A stretch of DNA of 24,214 nucleotides from Sphaeroforma arctica JP610 (Eukaryota; Opisthokonta; Ichthyosporea; Ichthyophonida): NCBI RefSeq assembly GCF_001186125.1, contig NW_014040550.1:53007-77220 (forward strand), given 5' to 3'. Positions 1-12,900 of this stretch are shown one piece after another. Below the pieces are notes generated by a model, which saw only the letters and a list, made by a program, of their open reading frames with translations, searched no databases and was not told the origin of the DNA. Numbering within the stretch: the stretch's first letter is position 1; each line of letters opens with the position of its first letter. The position numbers and the translations under genes were made by a program.

Positions 1-480
1 GTATGTGTATAGGTAAGTGTATGTGTATGTGTATGTTTATGTGTAGCGTATGTGTACGTGCTCATGTACGGGTACGTGTACGTGTATGTGTGTGTGAGTA
101 CTTGGTTTTGTTTGTATTTGATGGTGTACGTTGGTGCGTTTCTTGGTGTGTGTGTGTATAGTAGTGCGTAAGTGAGTTTGTAAATGCTGCTATATATATA
201 TATATATATACGTGCATTTACATACTCACTTTTGAATATATGTATATATATGAGTGTGTGTGTGTGTATTTGTGTTTTTGCGTGTTTTCGTTTGTGTTAT
301 TTTGTGTGTGTGCTTGTGTGTGTGTTCATGTGTGTGTATAAATTTGCGTGTGTGTTCATGTGTATGTTTTTTGTGTTTGTGTTTGTGTGTGTGTGTGTGT
401 GCTTGTGCGCTTGTGTGTATGTGAGTATGTGAGTGTGCGTGTATGTGTGTATTTATTTATGAATGCATGTGTGTGTGTGT
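1..480. repeat. TG-rich microsatellite region with a short TA run
   Basis: This stretch is almost entirely GTGTGT/GTATGT-type sequence on the + strand, with a short (TA)n run at about 190-210. The open frames here are low-complexity Cys/Val/Tyr-rich translations of the repeat and are not credible proteins. If the candidate exon at 593-746 is real, this array lies in the following intron of that - strand gene. Confidence 0.9.
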
Positions 481-592
481 TTTTTTGTATTGTTTTGTAT
501 CTAGACGTTTATTCCTCGAAAATATATATGCATTTGAACGAAGCACGACTAACCAATACGAGCGTTCAGGGGGTTGTATATAATGAGCTTAC

Positions 593-746
593 CTTCAAAC
601 TCCAACACTCGGTCCACGGCCTCTTCGTGTCCATACAGTATATTGTCGTAGACAGTCTGCATTTCATCGCCTACTCTTTCGCCTCGGAATAAAATACTCT
701 TGTTTCTCAATGCTTGCGTCTGGTTTGGACTGAGATGAATGCGATC
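593..746 (-). CDS. Candidate internal exon of an unidentified protein
   Basis: Read on the - strand, a 154-nt segment is bounded by an AG acceptor (ending GATCTAG) and a consensus donor GTAAGC at 592-587. It is open throughout in one frame and gives 51 codons plus one base. The product reads as ordinary globular protein (for example NKSILFRGERVGDEMQ, then YDNILYGHEEAVDRVLEFE), unlike the surrounding repeat. I do not recognise the family. The LFRG-like start loosely recalls RasGAP domains, but this is too weak to use. No neighbouring exon could be found on either side: the lower side is TG repeat, and the upper side is AT-rich out to the transporter promoter. It could be one exon of a gene running off the left edge, transcribed divergently from the transporter. 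Confidence 0.45.
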
Positions 747-2036
747 CTAGATCAACAGCGAACACTCTATATGAGCATAGATATGATCAAATGTTCAACA
801 AGATATACAGGTGTATACGCTTTTCATGTATTTATGTAGTAAACATAAAAAACTATCATAGCCGTCAAAAAACACTAAAAAATGAACTACAACAGTGTGT
901 AAATAAATACTATTCTTGTGATTATTCAAAAAGACCTGACGCTTTTTTTTGTCCGTCTAGAACTCTAAATATGACTCTAAACTCTAAAGCATATTATTTT
1001 AATATCAATATTTATAGTCTAAAATAGTAAATACAACTCTACTGTTTTTAAAAACAAATTATAATACAGTACACACTATTTAGGATTAGCACTCAATTTT
1101 TCTTAAGCAGTGTGTGACACTGGGAGCAGCAAAAGCAAATAAAATATGTTTTTTCTACAAATATAGAAAACAAATTTTTTTTTTTTGGCTTTTGGTTTGT
1201 TGTGTTTTTTTCTAAACAACAAATATACTTGCTTTTTTTACAAAATATATATAGAAGAAAAAGAACAGGCCTGTTTTTTTTACAACAAAATACAATATTG
1301 ATGTACAAGATAAACGTTTCACGTTTAACGCGAACGTATACTTTTTTACATGTTTTTGGTTTTGTAAAAAAAATTATCAAAAATAGTCCTGGGCTCTTCT
1401 GGCTCACAATCAGAGTTCAGGCACAGTAAATAAATACAGAATATTTTGAAAATAAATAGTAGGCCTGGTCGCCTGGAATACCTCTTTTTTTTTTAACTTG
1501 AATATATTTAGAAAAAAATATATACACCATTACAACTTCACACAACAAGAGAGGGAATTGATGAGTCTCGTCACAGACCTGGCTGACTTTTGGTATTTAT
1601 TTATTTTATTGATGCGGCTCCGAGACCGACCGCCCAAGTCCCCACGGGGCCAAGAGATGAAGAGAAGGCCGAGGCCCCGAGGGCCGAGAGTTTATTTATT
1701 GTATGTGTATGGTTCAACGACTATCAGATATGTATGGTTATTAAATAAATCCAGAAGCTACTATAGATGCGTGAGTGGATTTTTTTAATAGGTCCGGCGT
1801 CAGCTGACAAATGCCTCTCTGTCTAAATAGACTCATGGAGGCTGAGGCGCTGTAAACCCTCTCATACACATACACACAAGAAGGCTCGTGCATCTCCCCA
1901 GAGGTGATTTTAAATTGATAGCTGGGCTCCGGCAGTTTATCTAAAGGATCTTTATTGAATCGAAAGTATAATATATGTAAACTTTAGTACTCCCCTTTAT
2001 TTATTAAATGCAACGCGGCAAGTTTTGACTCATTGT
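747..2036. other. Region without a supported gene
   Basis: The stretch from 760 to 1500 is very AT-rich with long T and A runs; the open frames in it are Lys/Phe/Cys-rich and look like noise. A perfect 10-bp palindrome (ACAGGCCTGT) lies at 1265-1274. At about 1615-1695 there is an abrupt GC-rich patch (CCCCGAGGGCC at 1675-1685) flanked on both sides by TTTATTTATT-type sequence, which may be a transposon remnant. From 1790 to 2036 lies ordinary upstream sequence of the transporter gene. No RNA gene was seen. Confidence 0.5.
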
Positions 2037-2268
2037 TTTGTATCTGTATAAAAGTAAACGGTAGTGTCTGCACAAGTTGACGGTTATCAGCAGATTTGTA
2101 TCTGTATAAAAGTAAACGGTAGTGTCTGCACAAGTTGACGGTTATCAGCAGATTTGTATCTGTATAAAAGTAAACGGTAGTGTCTGCACAAGTTGACGGT
2201 TATCAGCAGATTTGTATCTGTATAAAAGTAAACGGTAGTGTCCGCACAAGTTGACGGTTATCAGCAGA
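2037..2268 (+). promoter_or_regulatory. Fourfold 58-bp tandem promoter repeat with TATA boxes
   Basis: Four head-to-tail copies of a 58-bp unit start at 2037, 2095, 2153 and 2211. They are almost identical; the last copy differs by one T-to-C change (GTGTCCGCAC). Each copy carries a perfect TATAAAAG, at 2047, 2105, 2163 and 2221. The array ends one base before the transporter ATG at 2269. If initiation occurs about 30 bp after a TATA box, the last copy would give a leader of only about 18 nt, and each earlier copy would lengthen it by 58 nt. The unit contains no ATG on the + strand, so longer leaders would not add upstream start codons. Use as a promoter is inferred from the TATA motif and position. 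Confidence 0.7.
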
Positions 2269-3452
2269 ATGGCGAGCAAAAGGTGCCCCAAGAACAAAGC
2301 TGCCTTGCATGGAAGCCACGTGTTCACTTTCCGTATGTTTTGTTGTATATCGCCCAACTATCGATTGACTATTACTACAGAAAGCAACTGTGACATTGTA
2401 TTAATGGTATTCTTGTATTGATGTATCACTATATCAATACAGTTACTTTGAGAAGTACTTTTAGGGTGTTAGTAGGATGAGAGCACCCATTCATTTTCCG
2501 TATGTTGTTCATCGCAAGTGTCTGTAAAGTAAACTTTTAATACCACAGAAGCTTTAATATCATCCCAAATGACCTTTTCGAACACGCCCGTACTACAGAG
2601 TGCAACTGTTACATTGCATCTGAGTTGTTCGTGTATCAAAAGACTCTAATAGGATGAGAGCATATGTTCGTACGAGCTAATCTTCGTCCAAAAAAATCGA
2701 AAGCCAGTTCAACACGTTAGATTCTGCCGTTTGTGTTGTTTCATAAATTGTACCCAGTAGCCTCAAGGGAATGGTTAGCCTATTGAAAATACTTGCACTT
2801 GTATTGAGAACAATTCAATATTCCTGTACAATGGCACATACTTACTTGAGGATACAGTCGTACGAGTATATGCCCTTAACTGCGTTCGCATAGCCTTCAA
2901 TCAGCGCTTAAATTCATATGGGAACAAAGATTAACTCTGAGACGCTCGTATAAGGGGAAGTACTGATGGTTTTGCAGTTGTCGATTGATCAGACCTAACA
3001 ATGTGCGACATAGACACACGAAGCTATTGCTTGTCCTCTCTGACAGATAGTGTATATCATTGCGTTACCAGTCCTTACATACCCAAGTCATTCAGTACTG
3101 CGAGAGACGAGAAGTACTTGGCAATTCAAAACATATATAACCACTTCAGGTAATAGTGACGCTGCTTCGAGCTCTGAGGTCGGTGGATCAGATCAAGGAG
3201 AAAATACACGCTTTATAGAGTTTGTAGAATATGACCACGCGCACTACGATGGCTCCTACGAAGCAATCAAGGCGTCTTATGGTATGTATCACTCGCGTTT
3301 GGTGAATATCGAAATCTTTCTGAAATATTTGTTAGGCATAGATATATCGTGTTAGATCCAAATTTTTTAACTTAATTTTAACATGTCCAGCTTTGCATTA
3401 ACTCACTTCTGGCCGAATACATATATGGGTGTATACGAACTCACGTACACTC

Positions 3453-3489
<37 letters not shown>

Positions 3490-3560
3490 TATATAAATAT
3501 ATAATCTATCTGTCTATTATCTATAAAATCAATTTATATCTATATATCTATCTATATATC

Positions 3561-3601
<41 letters not shown>

Positions 3602-3696
3602 TATATTTACATATATATAAATATGTATGTATATAAATATATATATATGTGTGTGTGTCGTGTGTGTGTGTGCGTGTGTGTGTGTGTGTGTGTATG

Positions 3697-3771
<75 letters not shown>

Positions 3772-3896
3772 GGTAGGTAGGTGGGTGTGTGGGTGTGGTT
3801 GTGTGTGTGTGTGCGTGTATATATATATTTATATATATTTAAATACATATATATATATACATATATATATATAGCGTGTATATAGTGTATATAGTG

Positions 3897-3950
<54 letters not shown>

Positions 3951-6900
3951 CGTGTGTGTGTGTTTGTGTTATATATATTTATATATTTATGACGTGTTGT
4001 GTCGGAGGCTCGTGTATTGCAGTTTTACTAGTATATATAGCGACACTGTGTGTATGTTATGCTGTTGTGTTAAAATTGAGCAAACTTGTCACGTCCATCG
4101 GCAATAGCATTTCCTAAGGACAAGGATGGCTGGAAGAAGGCGGCGCAAAAGAAGTTTCCTTGTACGAAGTGGATTCCTTCGTATCAGTGGCGTAGCTGGA
4201 TCGTAGTAGATCTGATTGCTGGTAAGTAGACTTCAGCTTAAGGTGCACTTGAGTTTCTCTCTAACTACTATGGTATCCCCACACACGTCTTTTGTCAAAT
4301 AGATGTAGGTTTTGTATTAACGATGTTCAGCATGTCTACGAAGTATATCAAGGACATTAATTTTACATGTATATAGGTTGTCCACAATTTCATTGTCTGT
4401 GCAGCCGGTCAGCTAATTTTGTAAATTTATCATGAATAGCATCACTGTTCCAGGCCGTTAGCGGGATTATCAGCGAATGGAACCCATTTGTGTTATTGAC
4501 AAATGTTCTCTCTCTTTAATACGTGTATATGATGTACGGCATTTCTGGTCATATCTTCAACAACACAGACGAAATTCCAAACGATTCTGCCTTCAGTTAC
4601 TATTAAAATCCTGCGTTTTTTCGCTCGGCTTATATACAGCAGATTTATATATAAGCATTATCTCCGTATACTGAGCTGCCTGATGCACAAATCTTATTCA
4701 AATCCTTGGTCGTGAGCTGATTCTCTGAACACAACAGAATCTTGTATTGTTGTGTGTTGTGTAACTGGTCCAGCCCTGCCCACAACTGCGTCCTCCCAAT
4801 ATTCATTTGTGACTAGGAATAGCACTTTTGTAGATCACGATCTTATCTTTTAAACTTGGCGTGTGTACATCATCCATAGTCACATCAGGTCCTTCTATAC
4901 ATCTTCTCTTGCGTAAGCAATGAAATTATTACACCATAGAACCACCTGTGCACTTACTATACAAAGAAAACTGTGATATCAGCTGGCCTTGTCTAAACAT
5001 ATCCTATTTCACACTATTCTCTACACCCATGTTGCGTAGGTATAACGTTGTCTGTCATGATGCTGCCTCAGGGAGTTGCGTTCGCGTCGCTGGCTGGAGT
5101 ACCGCCTCAATATGGTATGTGATATGCAGATTTTCACGACACGGTTTGTGGGACACTTTCTCCTGTAGAACACATGGTCTGCAGAACGGCCCGTGTTGCG
5201 CCTTCTGATGATGTATGACTTGTGTTCAGTGTCCTGAGTTCTTACGGTATGTTATACGCAGTCTCTCGCGATGCATCAGCTGACAGACGACTGTGTTAAG
5301 AATTGTGTTCCAACCTCTGCATTTATTATAGCATATATATTCGTGAAAACGACAAAATGCCATCGCAATGGTAGTGTGATCTCAAAAATTTAATTTGCGA
5401 CAATCATCTTTTTTTGCTGCATCAGGGCACATCAAGCTCATCACATTAGTTGAAGCCGTAAACTACAGTTCTATCTTTGTCAGGATGTTATGGACGGAGT
5501 AGTACACAGCCCGTTTCATGCGCTTACACCGGAAACTGAGTTAATATTTGTGTTCACTGCCCACTTAGGTTTTTGACATGCTTGTATGTATTGTCGGCTT
5601 TAAAGCTTATTTGTGTTATGCTGAAATAATCGTATGCTTCAACGATGTGCTTATCCATCCTCGAGACTGTTTTATTATTGCACCTATACGTTCATACAAT
5701 CTCCATCATTGGTTCAAACATCGCACCCGCAGGATTGTACACGTGCGTGTTCCCTCCTTTAGTCTACGCATTCCTGGGCACATCCAGGGAGCTATCCATC
5801 GGTCCTTTCGGACTCACGTCACTTATGGTTGGCCAGGTAGGTATATAATGTGGAGACATATATTTGTTATCTGTACACGCTGTACATCAATTTAGCTAAT
5901 AGGAGTGGAAGTCATCCCTGGAAACTGCGGAATATTCTCACAGTAATGATGTATGCATGCACAAGTTGAAAATTTCGTCGGCGTGGAAGTTATCCATTTT
6001 ATTCGCTTTCGTCGCACTCTCGATCGGAATCTCTGATCACAATCCACACTACTTGCACTAAGTGTTTTCACATTTAGATGTCAGTAGGGTTGCGACACAT
6101 GCTTTTGGGGTTGCGTATGTTCAAATTTCATGCACAAAGGATCGGTGGTGCATAAGTGTAATCATATAGTCTCCGATCTTCACTTCCAGCTGGCCGACAA
6201 CTCACTTAATATCTTCTCTAGGGTGTAGCTGCAGCGCTAGACGGCGGAGTACCCGGAAGCGACGAGTTCATAGCCTATGCTGTCACAACGACCTTCGTAG
6301 TGGGACTGTATCTATTTATAGCCGGCCTGCTCAAGTTGGGGTTTATCACCATATACATGAGTACCCCCGTAATACGGTCTTTCACCACTGGAGCTGCCAT
6401 TGGTATCGCCACGAGTCAGTTGAGCAGTTTGTTCCAGATCAACACCCCGAACTATGATGATCCCTTTGCTAATCCACAGGAATGGTGGTACATCGTCACG
6501 CATCTGGGCACTACGAATGCATGGTATGTAGTTTCTTTGTATGGGTTGTTCTTTGTTTTGCTGTAGTTGCAGCGTTGCCTTGTATGAGGCTATATCGCTC
6601 GCAACTGGAGTAGGCATCTGTATCATTGCCATCGAATTAAATATAAATAGGTCTGATCGTACGAACACTGACCGTCACACAAAGCAACATGCTAGTATGG
6701 CACGTATTCTGCAAACCCAGCTCGCAGATACACTAAACACTGGCTCCAATAAATTGTGGGAATTTTTTTTTGCGGCAATAACGAAACTATGAAAAGTTGA
6801 ATAATTATCCATCTTCTATGATTGTGTCATTGCAGGTCTGTAGGTATCGGAATTGTTTCCATGATATTCATCTACATCACTAAACTGTTGAATGAAAAGT

Positions 6901-9900
6901 ATAAGACAAAGATGAGGAATATCCCGATACCCGGAGAGCTCATAGTTGTCGTTGCTGCAATTATACTGTCGTATATTGCAGGACTGGACGAAAAGGTGGG
7001 ACATCTGGTGAATTCTGAATATATTTTTCGGTCTAATTAGTTAGCTATGGGAGTGAGTGGTGCACTGTGTTTGCAAAGTACAGTGATGTATGTCTTAAAT
7101 ACGCCTCATTATATGATGCTTCTTTGCTATCATTCCCCATTACAAATGTCGGAATATTCAGCTCGCATGCGTAAATATCAATATGGGCCAAAATCGCCTT
7201 TACAGTGCTGTATGCACGCTATATTACTACAAACTTAATCTAGCACCTACACTTGATCTACATACTACGCACAGGGTGTGGCCGTGATAGGAGATATTCC
7301 GCAAGGTTTGCCCGCACCCTCTCTGCCACCCTTCGGATCGGTAGACATAGTCAAAGTAGCTCAGCTTGCAATGCCAGTTGCACTGGTAGACTATATGGTA
7401 TCTGTAGGTGTGGCTAAAAGTCTCGCATTGAGAGGTCAATATAAAGCCAGGTACATGCACATGATTGAGTGGCTGCTGTGAAATGCGAGTGTTGTACCTT
7501 CGAAAATATTTGTTTGATGTTTAAAGTTACGCAGATTACTATTGATAGTGTTAGTTTCAGCTGTATGTGCACCACCACTGCTTGTAGACTGAGATTCAGA
7601 GTCTGCATCAGTTCTAAGTCACATAACGAGTCCAAGATTAGACCCCTACATTCTTGGGGTTCTGTCCTGACTACCACATGGCCGTCGCGAAGCTCGCCTG
7701 ATTCAGTTTCTAAGGTCATTTAATATGTATTGATCAGAATTGCCACACTACTATTCCCAACCACTTTATAATGTAGCTCCAACCAGGAGTTCATAGCACT
7801 GGGAGCGACCAATATCGTGGGATCCTTCTTCGGGTGTATTGCGGCATCTGCCTCTCTATCACGAACATCTGTAGTCGCGTCTATTGGAGCCAAATCACAA
7901 TTGCCAAGCATCGTTGCTGCCTTGATTGTCATAGTAAGTATATATCAACACTGTCATAGTACGTGTATAGCATCACTTTATAATCGTGTCGGGGTGGTCT
8001 GCATTGCGGAACAATATTTTTTTAATGTAACCTGACGTATGCGAGTCGGCCATACATAATTGTGGACACACTTCATATGTTCGAAGCGGCTTTTTCTTCC
8101 TGCAAGAAGTTATTGAGGTGTAATTGGATTTGATCTCATATGAAACCATCCTTGTGGGTAAAAAATATTAGTGTTTTTCGATATCGAATACCAAGGATTT
8201 TATTATTTTCATTAGCTTTCCGATACTAACAAAAAAAAATGCCTTTTTTATCCCCAACGATTCCAGGTTGTTTTATACTGTCTCACCAGTGTCTTCTTTT
8301 ATCTGCCAAAGAGTGTGCTAGCAGCCATCATCATTGTTGGTTTGAGGTATGTGGAAATGTATATGTGCCTTGGGAAACTGTATAACGTGGAAAGTATTTT
8401 TTGTATTGGGAGATCATGAACCTAAATGCCACAATCATTTTGTTCCGTATGTAGCACCTTGATCATGAATATGGACCACTGGGCGCACGTATATGGTGGC
8501 CATGTGCGATTTTATTTTACAACCAGACTCCCAAGTGCGACAACAACTTTTCCGGTGTAAAATGTGCTTCATAAAAAAATGTTTCTCGACAATCAACGCC
8601 GGACTAGTCTTTTAGTGAATTGTAAGCCGTAGGGTACACTTTACCGGCAGGAACGTGTACCTGTAGAGCATATTCAGCACATTTTCACAACAGTATTGCA
8701 TATCGCCAGCATGCTCAGCGCTTGATTATCAAGAGTGGACAATGGGGAAGGGGGGGTTGGATATAGAGCCTATTTCTATTGAATGAATCCAGATTTCTGA
8801 ATCGGTTTAATACGCAACGTACAAGGGTAGTGATGTAAGAATTACTTACCGCCTCAAATGTCAATGTGCAGAGGAATGTTCAAGCAGCACAGGGATCTCA
8901 TCACCCTGTGGCGATCGAGCAAAAGTGAATGGCTTGTGTGGATATGTACATATTTGGCTACCATTTTGCTGGGTATCACAGTTGGTCTCATAGTTGGGTA
9001 TGTCTCTTCCTTATTGAGCATTTTTCTGAAGATGGTTTCTATTTCATAAGCGATTACCAAACCACACGATTTTGCAAGCTTATTTGCCACGCGTGATTGC
9101 CACATTTCCCTTTTGTATATAGTTGCTCACCTCACTCCTTTCGTCTGCGGCAGGGTTGTATTGGCGCTTTTGGTAGTTGTATACTGGATTTCTCGGCCAC
9201 GTGTATCGCAGCTGGGGTACCACAAGGTTAGTCAAGAGCCCTGCTTAACAATGTTTGCTTGGATTTGTCTTTTGTGGGCTGTTAGAAGTCCTCGTTTCCC
9301 AATGACGTGTTGAATGATATATGTATTGCGTTTTGATCGGTCTTTAGTGGTGCTCAAAATTCTACTCAACTTCATCAACTCTGGAAGTCTCTCTTTGATA
9401 TCTGAGGTTGGATGTGGTTATTGATGACTATACGCAACAGTGACACATATGTAGTTGGCTATCCGAAGTGCTATGCTCACAACTTCATCTCAATTCAAAA
9501 TTGTTTCCACAGTATTAATATCAGTTTTGAATTTTGAGTGAGTAATGTTTGCCGAATCGGTAGCGGATAGTCCATTTCATAAGGTGTAGAGCTCCCAAAC
9601 TCCAATAATTTCAATGGCAACACGTTGCAACTCCCCGCTTCACATTGCTTCTCACACCGAACTGAGCTTTTATCATTTCTGAATTCACAGCAATCGGGAA
9701 TGTACCGTGACTTACATCGAACTCAGTGCGACACAATTGACAAGTGTTTGGTATGGAGGTATGTTACTGAATCAATGCCATCGGTCCAAAGGACACTTGC
9801 TTGTAAACGTATTAGTATTCGTTCAAGGATTCTTGAGTTGTGATCCCTTATAGGGTAGTGTGCGAAGGAGTGTAGACCCTGGTGCAGATGCTATCTATTA

Positions 9901-12900
9901 TCGCATCAAATCCAAGAAATACTACGAGCAAAAAAAATCCCGTTTATTCAATAGAAATTCCTATAATAGGGAAGTTCTAAGCTGTTCACGACTCCTGTGT
10001 AGAACTTGTGGAATTTTACGAGTAGTTAAATTGGAGTATGTACAAATTTATATGATCTGACCATTCAAAGTGCAGTGGCTTTGAGTGAGACTAGGGAGAC
10101 AGGTAGTGCTGCACTTTCCGGATAGATACTAGATTTAAACTTAACTATTGTTCGCAAATACTTGCAAGGGTATGACTCGATCTAAGATGTTTAGTGAAAC
10201 ATTCATCTACGCTCCATTGTCTTACTCAACTGTGCTTGTCAAAATTGAAATACAACTAGACTTATTCAAGCCATTAAACATTGTCATTTCACCATTTGGT
10301 TTTATAAACCTCAGGTTCAGCGCGTCGTTATGGTACTGCAACGCCGACCACTTTCAGAACAGACTGATCAAGCAATTCAATGCAATGGATGGTATAACGG
10401 ATGTTGTTATCGACATGAAGTATGTTTCGATGTGCTTGGGCATTTGAGTACTATAAGGCGAGTGTGCTGGCGTGGTTGTATTATAGGGTTTTAGGGTTTC
10501 AGCGATTGAGGATGTGACAGGTAAAACAGTACGATAATTGAGGCCGGATTGAAGGAGTACTGAATACAGATACCTTTCGGCGTGCCGCAAATGAAGTAAG
10601 GTCCGTTGAAGGTCTCGCGACTACGACACCCAGTGTACAGCATGCTATTTGAGTTATATGGGGTGAACAAATTTTTATAGCTAAGATATACACGCAAACT
10701 TGTTGAGCTGTATATCACCTCTACCTACTTGCGGTATGTCAGCCATACCTATGTCCGTCCACTTCTGTATGTCTGCCCTTTGCAATGCAGAAGTATATTT
10801 GTCTACGTGAGCGCTTTTTATCTCGTTATCTCTCTGAAACTCTACAAGGAAGTATAAAAAATTGAAAAATGATACAATATCTGCAACACGTGCATACTTC
10901 CGCTTTATTTAAGATAGTACCATACACGCGTGGGCAAAGACCTCTGCGCAAAAGGTATTTGCCTTCTCAGTTAGAGTTTCTCTATCTCAATATCAACTCC
11001 ACTACAACCCCTCTCTCCGCAGTCCAGTCAACAATATGGATCTACAGGGAGGGCTGACCATTTGTACAATGCACAAGTATCTTGAGGCGCGCAAGTGCAG
11101 ATTACTGCTCGCAGGATGCAAAGGTCGGTGTACAAGTGTCGTTTTCTCAATATTCAGGTACAATAGTGTCCTTTTACTGTAGGTGCGTATGTGTGCATTT
11201 GTACGATGTTCTTATTTGCAATTGCGGTTTACCGGACGAAACCTTGCGCCCAGTGTGTATATACAATTACCCGTACTAGGTCGCCATCCGTTACAAATCA
11301 AGTATACATAAAGAAGGGACGTGTATTCCAGAACGTCCATGTAGTTGCGCAGACCTCGGAGACCTCTCTTTTGCACCGATGTTCCATATACACCAACATA
11401 GCAGATTGGAAAGCCTATTTGTACATGTGAAAGCCAACGTCAGATTCGCCTGTAAATATCGGATGACCGATGTTTATCTATTTTACTATTTTCATGGGAC
11501 ATACCGTTGCGACAGGTCCTACGCGCGATGTACTGAATAAGGCTGGTTACTTTGCGCTCATTGGCAACTCACAGAGGGTGTTCAGCGCCGTGCATGACGC
11601 TGTCATGTATCACAACGAAGTAAGTTACGTTCACAGACGTTCTATAGTACCATATCAAAATTCACCATCGCAGACATTATTGTTTCGTTCCACCAATCCC
11701 CGTGAGGATAGAAAGCAAACAAATCGGTACCTCTCTGTGGGCTTTAGCAGCGAATTTATCAATCGATGGCTATCTGAGTCAATTCAACGCCGTAAAGATT
11801 TTTTTGCGTCAATGCAGCTGTGATTATATTTTGCTTTTAGCTTTTTCACCGTTGCTTCTCTGTAAGCAGAGTGTACCTTGATTGTGAGTTCGTTGGCTTC
11901 CTTCTGTGAGCTTACCTACCAATTAATTAGGAGGTATAGTTGTTCGTTGGAATATACTGTATCATAATTGTGGTTGTTAGCAAATACTAACCATATGAAG
12001 TATAGTTGTTCGTTGAAAGAAACTGACATCATAATTGTGTTTGCTAGTATATGCTGAAATTAATAGGTATAATTTTGTTCGTTGAAATATACTGAAGTTA
12101 CAATTGTGTTTGTTAGCATATACTGACATTAAGAGGTATAGCTGTGTTTGTATAAACTGTTATCGCGCAGGTTCTTTTAATGTATACCGCTCTAAGCATT
12201 TCTCCGTATTGACGATGATGCATACACTGTCGGTTCTATGTCATAGAATGTATCCTACCGACACGTACGCAATGAAGTACTCGTGTACTTTGTGTCTACA
12301 TTTGCTTATTGCAGTCAGTAAGTCATGTCTCGCTACGTACGATACCTCTCATCATTGATATATGTCTCCGCGCATTCAACTAGACGGAAGAGTACAGTCG
12401 TGACAATGCTATTGGAGCCCCCTTGACTGTGAGTCAGGTGCTGGATATGGGCGAGAACTATGGAACACATGTAAGTGTTACATCGTTCTTGTACGTGTTG
12501 CATCGTTCTTGTACGTGTTGCATCGTTCTTGTACGTGTTACATCGTTCTTGTAAGTGTTGCATCGTTCTTGTACGTGTTATATCGTTCTTGTAAGTGTTA
12601 CATCGTTCTTGTACGTGTTACATCGTTCTTGTACGTGTTACATCGTTTTTGTAAGTGCTACATCGTTCTTGTACGTGTTACATCGTTCGTGTAAGTGTTA
12701 CATCGTTCTTGTATGTGTTGCATCGTTCGTGTAAGTGTTACATCGTTCTTGTATGTGTTACATCGTTCTTGTAAGTGTTACATCGTTCGTGTAAGTGTTA
12801 CATCGTTCTTGTATGTGTTACATCGTTCGTGTAGGTGTTACATCGTTCTTGTATGTGTTACATCGTTCTTGTACGTGTTACATCGTTCTTTTAAGTGTTA

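Noticed and set aside
184-692. Two overlapping + strand frames of 82 and 114 codons, rich in Cys and Val
   Set aside because: They are translations of a TG microsatellite; the second also runs antisense through the better-supported - strand exon at 593-746.
1093-1407. 104-codon - strand frame rich in Lys, Cys and Phe
   Set aside because: Low-complexity translation of poly-A/T-rich DNA, with no motif and no splice-linked partner.
2145-2357. 70-codon - strand frame over the promoter repeat
   Set aside because: It is antisense to the repeated TATA units and transporter exon 1; the repeat-encoded segment has no protein-like character.
3429-3874. Tyr/Ile- and His/Thr-rich frames on both strands
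   Set aside because: Direct consequence of (TA)n and (TG)n repeats inside a transporter intron.
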